From positions 280,491-344,490 of the forward strand of contig NZ_CAKTVU010000001.1 in assembly GCF_934630535.1 (NCBI RefSeq): DNA of 64,000 bases. The letters run 5' to 3'. Origin of the DNA: an uncultured Senegalimassilia sp. (lineage in GTDB: Bacteria; Actinomycetota; Coriobacteriia; Coriobacteriales; Eggerthellaceae). Numbering within the stretch: the stretch's first letter is position 1; the number at the start of each line of letters is the position of its first letter. A program made the position numbers and the translations under genes. Shown in pieces: positions 24,166 to 33,739 of this stretch. The notes under the pieces were generated by a model. The model saw only the letters and a list, made by a program, of their open reading frames with translations, was not told the origin of the DNA and ran no database searches.

Positions 24166-25740
24166 ATGACTGACAAGAACATGTTCTGCTTCCAGTGCGA
24201 GCAGACGGCGGGATGCACCGCCTGCACCGGAGCCGCCGGCGTGTGCGGCAAGACCGCCGATGTGGCTCAGCTGCAAGATGAGCTGACCGGGGCGTTGATC
24301 GCCCTGGCTCGTGCGGAGAGCGACGGAAGGGGGGATGCCGAATCCGACGGTCTTATGCTGGAGGGCATGTTCGCCTGCGTGAGCAACGTCAGCTTCGACC
24401 CCAAGGCCATCACCTTCCTTGAGCGCCGCGTTCGTGCGAAGGCTATCGCCCTGGGCGAATTCGATCTGTACGACATGGATCGGCTGTGGGGCGAGCAGGA
24501 GGATATCCGCAGCTTGAAGAGCCTGCTGCTTTTCGGCATGCGCGGCGTGGCAGCGTACGCCTACCATGCGCAGATGCTGGGGAAATCAGATCCCGCCGTG
24601 ACGGCGTTCCTCTACGAGGGCATGAGGGCCGTCGGCTCCGACCTGGGCATGGATGAGCTGCTGCCTTTGGTTCTCAAGTGTGGCGAGGTCAACTTGGCCG
24701 CCATGGCCGCTTTGGAGGACGCGAACATCTCCGCCTACGGCAAACCCGAGCCCGCGACGGTGGAGCTCAAGGTGGAGGCGGGTCCCTTCATCGTGGTCAC
24801 CGGTCACGACTTGCACGATCTCAAGCAGCTGCTCGAACAGACAGAGGGCCGCGGCGTGAACGTGTACACCCATGGTGAGATGCTTCCCGCCAACGCCTAT
24901 CCCGAGCTGCGCAAGTATCCGCACTTGAAAGGCAACTACGGCACCGCATGGCACAATCAGCGCAAGGAGTTCAAGGACCTTCCCGCGCCTATCCTATGGA
25001 CGACGAACTGCCTGGTAAAGCCCGATTCCTCCTATGCCGACCGCGTGTTCACCACCGGCCCCGTGAGCTTCCCCGGTGCTCATGTGATCGTGGCTGGCGA
25101 AGATGGGAAGAAGGACTTCTCCGCCCTGATCGGCAAGGCCTTGGAGCTTGGCGGTTGGGATGCCGATCGCGCATTTTCCGGCATCAACGGCGGCACCAGC
25201 GTCACCACCGGCTTCGGCTACGATACCGTCATGGGGGTCGCCCCTGCCGTCATCGATGCGGTTAAGTCCGGCGACATCAAGCGATTCATCTTGTTGGCGG
25301 GTTGCGACGGCATGCGCAAGGAGCGCAGCTACTACACCGATTTCGCCAAGCTTGTCCCTTCCGATTCCGTCATCCTGACCCTGGCCTGCGGCAAGTATCG
25401 CTTCAACGACCTGGATCTTGGCGATATCCACGGCATCCCGCGCTTACTGGACGTCGGCCAGTGCAACGACGCCTACGGTGCGATCAAGATCGCGCTGGCG
25501 CTGGCGGAGGCCTTCGACTGCGACTTGAACGATCTGCCTTTGTCGATGGTGCTCTCCTGGTACGAGCAGAAGGCCGTGTGCATCCTGCTCACGCTGCTGC
25601 ATTTGGGTATCAAAGGAATCTACCTGGGTCCTACGCTTCCGGCGTTTGTGAGCCCCGGTGTCCTTCAGGTGCTGGTGGACAACTACGGCATCCGCCCCAT
25701 ATCCACCCCCGAGGCCGACCTCGCCCAGATCATGGGCTAG
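24166..25740 (+). CDS. hcp: Hybrid-cluster protein (hydroxylamine reductase / NO-stress protein)
   Basis: A 524-residue Hcp that carries an N-terminal iron-sulfur cluster and the 4Fe-2O-2S hybrid cluster. It reduces NO or hydroxylamine under anaerobic stress. N-terminal Cys8, Cys11, Cys20 and Cys27 (CFQCEQTAGCTACTG then VCGKT) hold the proximal cluster. Hybrid-cluster ligands are in GHDLHDL, HGEMLPANAYPEL, WTTNCLVKP, LLAGCDGMRKER, ILTLACGKYRF and the late YEQKAV Glu/Lys region. The ATG at 24166 follows AGAGGAG; the frame starts six codons earlier. Divergent from a Crp/Fnr gene. Confidence 0.95.
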   Translation: MTDKNMFCFQCEQTAGCTACTGAAGVCGKTADVAQLQDELTGALIALARAESDGRGDAESDGLMLEGMFACVSNVSFDPKAITFLERRVRAKAIALGEFDLYDMDRLWGEQEDIRSLKSLLLFGMRGVAAYAYHAQMLGKSDPAVTAFLYEGMRAVGSDLGMDELLPLVLKCGEVNLAAMAALEDANISAYGKPEPATVELKVEAGPFIVVTGHDLHDLKQLLEQTEGRGVNVYTHGEMLPANAYPELRKYPHLKGNYGTAWHNQRKEFKDLPAPILWTTNCLVKPDSSYADRVFTTGPVSFPGAHVIVAGEDGKKDFSALIGKALELGGWDADRAFSGINGGTSVTTGFGYDTVMGVAPAVIDAVKSGDIKRFILLAGCDGMRKERSYYTDFAKLVPSDSVILTLACGKYRFNDLDLGDIHGIPRLLDVGQCNDAYGAIKIALALAEAFDCDLNDLPLSMVLSWYEQKAVCILLTLLHLGIKGIYLGPTLPAFVSPGVLQVLVDNYGIRPISTPEADLAQIMG

Positions 25741-25974
25741 CTGACTGGCAGTTTTTGCTTCGGGCGCTCGGCTCGTCGGCTGGTTCGCGAATCGCGCCTT
25801 GAACTTCGGCATTAGCGAACGCGAGCGGAAGCAAGGTTCGTGATTGCCGACTCCCCGTTGAAGCGTGGTTGGGGCGATTCGAATTGTTCGCCCTTTCCCT
25901 CTTATATGAGGATTAATGCACCCTACGCACCAAGATGCCCATTGATAGCCCACCCCTATTCATCAGAAAATGAC
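25741..25974. other. Non-coding stretch between hcp and the radical SAM gene
   Basis: No gene, no clear terminator and no strong repeats; the right end contains the operator-like palindrome listed separately. Confidence 0.5.
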
Positions 25975-25994
25975 TAGTGTGGAAATATTCACTA
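25975..25994 (+). promoter_or_regulatory. CRP/FNR-like palindrome upstream of the radical SAM gene
   Basis: TAGTG, ten bases, CACTA; read as TGTGG-N6-TCACT (25978-25993) it differs from the Crp consensus TGTGA-N6-TCACA by one base in each half. It lies 36 bases before the start codon, so binding would either activate from a very close site or, more likely, repress. Confidence 0.5.
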
Positions 25995-26029
25995 TGTGTT
26001 GAGTAAAACACGTAAGGGGAGGATGCGGA

Positions 26030-27457
26030 ATGAAGGCTACGGATCAGATTAAGCGCGCTGCGATGATGAAAACCATCGGATATCTTCTCGATGATCCCGA
26101 GAGGAACATCGTCAAGATCATGGACATGGTCGACAAGGTTGCCCCTGCCGATTTGTTCCCGTCTCAGCGCAAGGCGTTTCGCGGGGCGATCGATTCCAAG
26201 AACAACTGGTATCAGCTCATCATGCGCGTTATGGACCTGAATCCCGAAGTGCGCGACGATCTTATCAAGAACCTTATCGTGGATGGCAACCTTATGGCGT
26301 GGCCGCGTCAGGAGGAGATGCGCAAGCAGCACCAATGCAATATCCCTTGGGCGATCCTGCTCGACCCGACCAGCGCCTGCAACCTGCACTGCACCGGCTG
26401 CTGGGCTGCCGAGTACGGGCACAAGCTGAACCTTTCGTACGAAGATATCGACTCCATCATCAACCAGGGCGTGGAGCTTGGCATCCATATTTACATCTAC
26501 ACCGGCGGAGAGCCGTTGGTGCGCAAGAAGGACCTCATCCGCCTGTGCGAAGCGCATCCCGACTGCAGCTTTTTGTGTTTCACGAACTCCACCCTTATCG
26601 ATGAGGAGTTCTGCCAGGATATGATCCGCGTCAAGAACTTCGTGCCGGCGATCAGCGCCGAGGGGTCCGAGGAGACGACGGACGCGCGACGCGGCGAGGG
26701 CGTTTACCAGAAGGTCAGCCATGCCATGGCGCTGCTTCGCGAGTATGGCTTGCCTTTCGGGGTGTCGGCCTGCATAACCAGCGCCAATGCCGACACGGTG
26801 GGTTCCGAGGAGTTCATTGACTGGATGATCGACCAGGGCGCCCTGTTCTGCTGGGTGTTCAATTACATGCCGGTGGGTATGGCGTCCCCGGCGGATTTGA
26901 TGCTTACCGTTGAGCAGCGCGAGCGCATGTACCGCTTCGTTCGCGAGATGCGCGAGAAGAAGCCGCTGTTCCTCATGGACTTCCAAAACGACGGCGAGTT
27001 CGTGGGCGGCTGCATTGCGGGCGGTCGACGCTACCTGCACATTAACGCGGCGGGAGACGTTGAGCCTTGCGTGTTCATTCATTATTCGAACGCCAACATC
27101 CACGATATGTCGCTGTTGGAATGCCTCAAATCGCCCATTTTCATGCAGTACTACGAGGGGCAGCCGTTCAACGACAACCTGTTGCGCCCCTGTCCGATGC
27201 TGGAGAACCCGCAGGCTCTTGAGTCGATGGTCGAGAAGTCCGGTGCGAAGTGCACCGACTTGCAGGAGGAGGAGCCCGTCGAGCACCTGTGCGGGAAATG
27301 CAAGGATTTCGCTCAGGAATGGGCACCCGTGGCGGAGAAGCTGTGGGAAAACCCGGCTGATCCGCGTTACCCCTATCGAAGGGACATCACTGCGAACATG
27401 GCCGACACCGACAAAGAAAAGTTCGAGAAGCAAAACAGGAAGTTTGCTCGACTGTAG
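26030..27457 (+). CDS. Radical SAM protein with C-terminal cysteine-rich (SPASM-like) region
   Basis: A 475-residue radical SAM enzyme. The cluster-binding CNLHCTGC (about residue 118, C-x3-C-x2-C) and the GGEPLV strand (about 161) are intact. After the core, several Cys residues (CIAGGRRYLHINAAGDVEPCVF near 325, then RPCPML, AKCTDL and LCGKCKDF) suggest a second or third Fe-S cluster of the SPASM/Twitch type. The HINAAGDVEPC segment is the classical start of SPASM. The N-terminal 100 residues form a helical extension. The substrate is unknown; no peptide precursor is adjacent. GGGGAGGA precedes the ATG. It is a single-gene unit. Confidence 0.88.
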   Translation: MKATDQIKRAAMMKTIGYLLDDPERNIVKIMDMVDKVAPADLFPSQRKAFRGAIDSKNNWYQLIMRVMDLNPEVRDDLIKNLIVDGNLMAWPRQEEMRKQHQCNIPWAILLDPTSACNLHCTGCWAAEYGHKLNLSYEDIDSIINQGVELGIHIYIYTGGEPLVRKKDLIRLCEAHPDCSFLCFTNSTLIDEEFCQDMIRVKNFVPAISAEGSEETTDARRGEGVYQKVSHAMALLREYGLPFGVSACITSANADTVGSEEFIDWMIDQGALFCWVFNYMPVGMASPADLMLTVEQRERMYRFVREMREKKPLFLMDFQNDGEFVGGCIAGGRRYLHINAAGDVEPCVFIHYSNANIHDMSLLECLKSPIFMQYYEGQPFNDNLLRPCPMLENPQALESMVEKSGAKCTDLQEEEPVEHLCGKCKDFAQEWAPVAEKLWENPADPRYPYRRDITANMADTDKEKFEKQNRKFARL

Positions 27458-27466
27458 CCTTGCGAG

Positions 27467-27503
27467 CGCGAAGGGGAAGGTGTTTGGTGTCTTTCCCTTC
27501 GCG
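27467..27503 (+). terminator. Hairpin after the radical SAM gene
   Basis: A 13-base inverted repeat with one mismatch (CGCGAAGGGGAAG with CTTTCCCTTCGCG) starts ten bases after the stop. It has no following T run, so it may be a weak terminator or 3' mRNA stabiliser. Confidence 0.5.
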
Positions 27504-27591
27504 AAAGGCCGGGCATGAACCGAGAGCTGCGGACGCGGGTCGTCGGAGGCGTTTGCCGAGGGTGTCGAAGGATTCGCAATAGATTTGCTGC

Positions 27592-27632
27592 AATGGGCTG
27601 ACACCGGAATTATCCGGGGCCAGCCCATTTCG
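27592..27632 (+). terminator. Rho-independent terminator
   Basis: A nine-base stem, AATGGGCTG with CAGCCCATT, enclosing a second CCGG/CCGG pairing, then TTCGTTTT. It would end transcription from the radical SAM gene. Confidence 0.7.
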
Positions 27633-28195
27633 TTTTACCCCGATGTCCCTCGTGCTCAGCTGATCGCGCAGACGCTTAAGCAACCTTGCCGCGGCTTGAA
27701 CGGAGACGGTGCGAACAGTGCTACGTCCCCTGTTCGCCTTGTGGAAATGCGGACCCCCCTGACATTTAGCATCGATTCATCTTCCTGGTGGTTGCGTAAT
27801 CGCATGGTGCGCGTTGGCTGCGATGTCGTGGCTTTCGGTGCCGTTTCGTATAGTTCACCGTAATGTGTCAGCCGAAAATGGATGCTATCGTTCGCTAATT
27901 TGCTTGACAAAAGGGCTAATCAGGCTGATTTGCGTGATGGGATCTTGCTTGGTGCCTCCTGAGCCATGAAACACGACCTTGACTGTGCCTGGTTTATTTC
28001 AATGCTACAGAGTTTGTCCATATCTCCTTCAGGGGGACTCTCTTCTTTGCCAAAGCTGTCAATAGGAGTGATATTTTGCACCTTTGATGATGATAATAAG
28101 TCAGGGGGGTACTTTGTGGTAAAAGAACTGATGCCCTCGGTGTTCCGGGGATAATTGCAAAGGATCCATGCCTTCGAGCTTTGGTGGGTGTGATT
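27633..28195. other. Gene-free stretch before the pilus operon
   Basis: About 560 bases of lower GC with no convincing gene on either strand. Possible frames of 60-90 codons lack ribosome sites and family resemblance. A TTGACA occurs at 27904-27909 but no good -10 sits at 16-18 bases. The long leader ahead of the pilus operon may carry regulation that I cannot resolve. Confidence 0.5.
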
Positions 28196-31100
28196 ATGGT
28201 AAAAAGACGAGATCGCTCTATATGCTGCATTTTGTGTGCCGCTCTCGCCGTTGTTGTGGCGTTTTGCTTTTGCGACGTTGCGTCCCCCTGTTCGCGCTGA
28301 AGGGGCTCAGGAGGCGTCGGCGTCGATCCCGATTAACAAGGATACGGCGACCGTTAAGGTCGAGCTGTACACCGACGAGTACCACAACAATCCGCTTGAA
28401 GGCGCCGTGACGTCCGCCACGCATTTATACGGAGCCTTCTCGGCGCACTTCCTGCACGGCAAGGCGCCCTCTGTTGGCAACGAAGTCGCCGTGTATTATT
28501 TCCCCGATTCCATCGTCGTTGACAACAACGATGGCGGCGACCTTATAGCGGGATCGGGTGCCGACGCCGTTATAGCCGGCACGTGGAAAATCAAGGACAA
28601 TAAGGCTATCTTCACGTTTAACGAGAGCTGGCTTAAGACCAATCCCGCGGACGTTTATGTTGCGGCGGATTTCTCGTTCGAGCTTGCGAATAAGAACACC
28701 GGTTCAGGCGGCAACGCGATCGTCGAGTTTCCCGGCGCGGGGTCGATTCAGATTCCCACCAAGGACGGCAACGTTACGGGGACGAAGACGGGCGTCTTCT
28801 CCCAAGGCGCCGATGGTGTGGCCAAGGTTACCTGGACCGTGAACCTGAGCGTTGAATCGTTCGCCACGAACGTCAAGTTCGTCGACACGCTCGGCGACAA
28901 CTTCAGCTTCGTGGACGGCAGCTTCATGCTCGACGGCAAGAAGCTCGATCCTCAGCCGACGATTGACGGTCAGAGTGCGATCCTTGAGAGTCTGGGCAAC
29001 CTTTCTCAAGGCGACCACACGATCACCTATGAAACGGTGCTGAAGAGCGGCGTTTCCGCGAACAACGGCGAATTTATCGACAAGCAGGAGGCCTCCAAAA
29101 ACACGGCGACGTGGGAGTGGGGCGGTGTCGGCGATCGCCAGAACGGCACGGTTACGGCTGCCCCCGGTAAATTCCGCTACGACATGATCGGCAAGTCCAA
29201 CGGCTCGGGCACGCCGTCCGACATCACGTGGACGGTCACGCTCAATCAAGGCGAGCTCAAGGCCGACATGAGCGGCTACAAGTTCACCGATACGCTGGAT
29301 GCTAAGCAGGCGTATACGGGCAGCTACACGGTTTACAAGGGCAGCTCGGGGTCGCAGGTTCTTGCGACCGGCGCGCTTGATCCGTCGCAGAGTTCGTTTA
29401 CCTATACGTTCCCGACCGACCTTGTCGACAAGTATGCCACCTACCGTATCGTCTATCACACCAAGATGAACGATACGAGCTCGTACGACACCGTGCGCAA
29501 CGACGCGACCATCGAGCGCGAGGGCTCCGTTTCGGGTTCTGATGACGGCAGGTTCACGCCGCAGCTGGTGGGCACGCCGATCACCAAGAGGCTCGTGAGC
29601 TCTGACGAAGCCGCAACGACGGGAAGGGCGACGTGGGAGACGCGCGTCGCGCTGAAGGCGATCGTCAATGCGGTTAACCCCAAAACAGTGACGGTAAAGG
29701 ACACGTTTCAGACGGCGTGGAAGCAGAATATCGATGTCGACGTAGACTCCATTACCATCAAAATCGGCGAAACCGTGCTAGAGCGGGGGCAGAACGCCGA
29801 TTGGAAGTTAACGGCCAACTGGTCGGTTGGTGAAACGAAGAGAAACTTTAACCTTGACATATATGTCAACGACAAAGTCAAGGCGGCCCTCGAGAACGAG
29901 GACTATGCCGTCATCACATACGCCACCACATCCGATGCATTGCCGGGTTGGTACTCGAACTTCGCATCGGTCAGCGTCAACGGCAAGGCATACCTCACGA
30001 ACCCTATCTATTACTACCTTGATCAAGAAACGACGCCTGCGGTCGAGAAGCCGGAAGCGGAGTCGAAAGTCGTTTGGGACGAGGGCTTCGATTGGAGCGC
30101 CGTTGATGGCTCGAACGAGAAGGGCGCATGGGTTGTCGACTGGACGGTGTACGCGAATCGCCAGAAGAGCGCGGCGGGGGAGTATTACGGAGCCGGAAAG
30201 CTGGGCGGCGCACCGCTGAACATCATCGATGCCCTTCCGGACGGTATGAGCTATGTTTCGGGTTCGGCCAAGTTCACGCTGGTGCAGAACACCTACGATA
30301 AGCATACGGGGTATTATGGCGGGAATGAAAGTAGAACAGTTGTCACCGACCGGCAGCTTGCCGCCGACAACGTGAGCAGCAACGGCAACACGGTCACCTT
30401 CTCCATTCCTACCACGGCGCTTGGCAACTATGCCGGCTACGCGAAGCTGACGTACAAGACCGCGGTCAAGCGCGGCGCGCTCGATGTCTCCAAGAACGAG
30501 ACGATGTTCACCAACTCGGCCAGCGCCGAGTCGGGAAGCAAGACGTTCGATTCCGGCAGCGGCACCGTCACCATCAAGAACAACGTGCTTGAAAAAACCG
30601 GCGCGCAGGTGGATAACAGCAACCGCATCAAGTACACCATCTTGGTCAACGAGTCGGCCGTCGACCTTATGCGCACAAGCGATTTCCTGGAGCTTGTCGA
30701 CACCATGGATGCCAAATGCACGTTGGTGCCGTCGACGCTGAAGGTTTACGAATGGGGCAACGGTACTTGGCAACTGCTGGACGATAGCGCCTATTCGTCG
30801 AAGATGGAGCAGGTCGACGGCAGCGCCGGTACGTGCACAAAGCTGACCCTCAATGTGCCCGATGAGAAATACCTTAAGGTCGAGTATGAGGTCATCCCAA
30901 GCGGAAACCCTGGCGATCAGGTTTCCCTTTCCAACACTGCCAAGCTTACGGGAGTGGTGGAAGGCGACGCGACCGATGCTCGAACCTGGACCGTTAAGAA
31001 AGTCTCGGCCAGCGCGGGCGGCAACGGCTACGGCATCACGATGACCAAGTACGACGCACAGCAGGTTGGCGCAACGCTTGAGGGCGCGGAGTTCACCCTT

Positions 31101-31913
31101 TATAGCGTGAAGATGGACCAGGCTGAGACGGCGGGCGTGGAGAGCGCCAGAACGCTGTTCGGCACTGCTCAGACCAATGCCGATGGCAGGATCTCGTTTG
31201 GTGCGGAAGGCCACGCAATGAGCAATTGCACGCTCTACCAGCTTGTGGAGTCGAAGGCGCCCGACGGCTATGCCGCGGCAGAACCCAAGTGGATCATGCT
31301 CAAGGGCAATGCGAGCGACGAGCATTACCAAGCCGCGCTCGAAAAGGCGAAGGCCATCGTTGGCGACGCGGAGATCATCGGCGATGACAAGAAGGACGAG
31401 ATTTGGGTGTACGACAACCGTTTGACGGGATCTGCGGTCATCAAAGCGAAGAAGGTGCTCAAAGGCGGCACCTTCAAGGCGGGGCAGTTCTCGTTCGCGC
31501 TCAAGGACGGCGACGGCAAGGTGCTCCAAACGGTGACCAACGATGCCGAGGGCAACGTCTCCTTCACCGTTGAGTGCAGCAAAGCGGGCGAATACTGCTA
31601 CACCATCTCCGAGGTCGTCCCCGAGGGCGCTGAGAACAACGTCAAGGACCACATCACCTACGACACGGCCGAGCATAACGTCACGGTCAGCGTAACCAAC
31701 GGCGATGAGAAGCTCGACGCCGTTGTCTCCTACGACAAGGGTTCTTCGACTCCGCCCACCTTCACCAACAAGTATTCGGCCACCCTGCCCGCTGCCGGCG
31801 GCGTGGGGACGATGGTCACGTACCTGGTCGGGGCTGTGCTCGTTTCCGTTGCCGCCGCCCGGATCCATCGGCGTCGCAGTGCTGCGAAGAAGGGAGGGTT
31901 GGGCCGTGATTAG
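28196..31913 (+). CDS. Large sortase-anchored pilus adhesin; signal peptide out of frame at a C5 run
   Basis: The body (about 1200 residues) is a Gram-positive surface adhesin: repeated isopeptide-type beta domains, a SpaA-type domain with E-box LYQLVESKAPDGY (about residue 1005), and a final FctA/Spy0128-type pilin domain. A cell-wall sorting signal follows, with LPAAGG, a hydrophobic helix and an RRRSAAKK tail. The ATG at 28196 encodes an excellent signal peptide start (MVKRRDRSICCILCAALAVV), but that frame hits TGA after 34 codons. Removing one base from the CCCCC at 28284-28288 joins it exactly to the long frame (ASPVRAEGAQ). Read without a shift, the long frame must start at a poor GTG, 28236. 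It is the first gene of the pilus operon. Confidence 0.75.
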
Positions 31914-33606
31914 CTGCAGTTTTAGGCTTCGCGCCCATAGGCTCGTCGCCCTTCTTTGCGCGCTTGCGCTTGTGCTTGCGTCGATTCTGCCAGGGGCGGC
32001 TTCGGCTTCCTCCGCATCTGGGCACGCCGCGGCTACCGGCACCCTTACGGTGTCGGGCTCGGTTGCGGACGCGTACGAGGCGTACCAGCTCTTCGACGCG
32101 GATGTTGCCGATGAAGGCGGATCCGGGGACAAGCTGGCCACCGACGTGACGTGGACGAGCGACGCCGTACGCGATGCCGTGCTTCCCGTTTTACGCGAGG
32201 CTGGCATGGATGTCGCGGGAGCCGTTGCCCAAGACGTTGCCGAGTGGCTTGACGCCGATGGGCATATGACCCCTTCGCTTGCCACGGGGCTTGCCCGCGC
32301 GATTCGCGCGTCCGGTGTGGAGCCCCAGGCCATTCCCTCCGGCTGCGCCGTGGAGCTTCCCGCCGGGTATTGGCTTGTCGTGGCCGAAGAGGATGCCATC
32401 GGCCAGTCCCAGGCGGGCACCGCGGCGATATTTGCGCTGGTGGGCGGCGCACCGGTGACCGTTACGCCCAAGGCCGCTGTGCCGGTGGTTAGCAAGCACG
32501 TGCTGGAGGACTCGGACGGCGCGTGGGGCAAGGCCGCCGATGCCACGGTGGGCGATGACCTGTACTGGCGCCTTTGCGCCACCATCCCGGCGGGCCTTGT
32601 CGGTTACGACGCGTACACGGTCGAGTTCGCCGATGCCATGAGCGCGGGGCTTGATCTGTCCAAGGTTGCTTCGACCGTGCGCGTCTATGTGGCCGCGGGG
32701 GCCGACGGCGGTTTCGATGCGGTTACCGTCTCGGGCGGCTCTGTGGCGCCCGGGCCCGTTGACGGGTGGAAGGACGTCACCGCCGGGTGTGCGGTCTCGG
32801 TTGACGCCGGGGCGAACACGTTCACCGTGCGAACGAGCGACCTTGTTTCCGCGCTTGGCGGCGCTGAGAAGTTCGCCGCCGGGGCCCGCGTGGCGGTGGT
32901 TTACAACGCGCCGCTGGGCGTGGACGCCAACCGCGGGGCGGAGCAGGGCAATCCCAACGAGGTGTACCTGCGTTACCCGCGTTCCCCCTTCGCCGACCAG
33001 GGCGCGGAGGGCGGCTACACCCGTACGCCGAGCGATAACGCCACGGCTTACACCTGGGATGTTGCACTTACTAAGCGCGCGAGCGACGACCAAAGGACGC
33101 TTTCGGGCGCCGTGCTGCGCGTCACCGACGACCGCGGGCGCCGGCTTGCAGCCGACGGGACGTGGACGGGCGGCGACGCGACCGTCACCACCGGCGCGGA
33201 CGGGCGTGTGACGATCGGCGGCGTGGACTCCGGGGCGCTTACGGTCGAGGAGGTTGCGGCGCCCGAGGGCTACGTTGGCTTCACGGGCGCTCGGGCGCTG
33301 ACTCTTGCGGTTGCGGGACTCGACGTCGAGCAGGTGGCGGCTGCGAGGCCGACGCTCACCGTGTCCGCCGAGAAGCCGTTGCGCGTCGATGGGGCCGACG
33401 CCGCCTTGGGCGCTGTGGAGGCTACGGTCTTGAACTCCGCGAAGCCCACAAGCCCGGGCGGGTGGATTTCCGGGCTTCTTCCCAAGACCGGCGACCGGTG
33501 CCTTGCCATTGTGGTTGCGCTCGCAGTCGTTGGGGCGGCAGCCGCGATCATGCTTGTGGTCGGATCGCGTTTCATCAGGCGAGGAGGGGATCGTCGTGAC
33601 AGGTAG
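31906..33606 (+). CDS. LPxTG pilin subunit, minor/basal type
   Basis: A 566-residue sortase substrate with signal peptide (LVALLCALALVLASILPGAASA), isopeptide pilin domains and C-terminal LPKTGD, helix and RRGGDRRDR tail. A lysine-containing VTPKAAVPVV segment near residue 188 parallels VTPKKGVPTV in the next pilin and may be the pilin-motif-like lysine. GNPNEVYLRYPRSPF and an E-box LTVEEVAAPEGYVGF (about residue 445) mark SpaA/FctA-type domains. The GTG at 31906 follows AGGGAGG and overlaps the adhesin stop by eight bases, so translation is coupled. The domain order resembles basal or minor pilins of sortase C operons; its exact role is inferred. Confidence 0.88.
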   Translation: MISCSFRLRAHRLVALLCALALVLASILPGAASASSASGHAAATGTLTVSGSVADAYEAYQLFDADVADEGGSGDKLATDVTWTSDAVRDAVLPVLREAGMDVAGAVAQDVAEWLDADGHMTPSLATGLARAIRASGVEPQAIPSGCAVELPAGYWLVVAEEDAIGQSQAGTAAIFALVGGAPVTVTPKAAVPVVSKHVLEDSDGAWGKAADATVGDDLYWRLCATIPAGLVGYDAYTVEFADAMSAGLDLSKVASTVRVYVAAGADGGFDAVTVSGGSVAPGPVDGWKDVTAGCAVSVDAGANTFTVRTSDLVSALGGAEKFAAGARVAVVYNAPLGVDANRGAEQGNPNEVYLRYPRSPFADQGAEGGYTRTPSDNATAYTWDVALTKRASDDQRTLSGAVLRVTDDRGRRLAADGTWTGGDATVTTGADGRVTIGGVDSGALTVEEVAAPEGYVGFTGARALTLAVAGLDVEQVAAARPTLTVSAEKPLRVDGADAALGAVEATVLNSAKPTSPGGWISGLLPKTGDRCLAIVVALAVVGAAAAIMLVVGSRFIRRGGDRRDR

Positions 33607-33739
33607 CCGTTGCTAGCTATTCGACGCGTTGGTTCCGCCGTAGCCGTCGCCGTTCGTTCGCTTCCGGCGCTCGGCTCAAAAGGCGGCTTGAGCGCCGTTG
33701 TCATTGCATCAGCACCCTTCGAATGGAAAGGAAACAGAA

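Noticed and set aside
27656..27910. Minus-strand 84-codon frame before the pilus operon
   Set aside because: No ribosome site, no family resemblance and composition typical of random frames.
28069..28100. TTGCAC and GATAAT as a pilus promoter
   Set aside because: The spacing is only 10 bases, too short for a promoter.
28168..28410. An 80-codon frame from ATG 28168 with AAAGGATCC upstream
   Set aside because: It is Arg-rich and out of frame with both the signal peptide and the adhesin; the ribosome site is as weak as others here.
29808..32585. 925-codon minus-strand frame opposite the pilus genes
   Set aside because: Shadow frame without ribosome site or domain resemblance; the plus-strand pilus genes are well supported.
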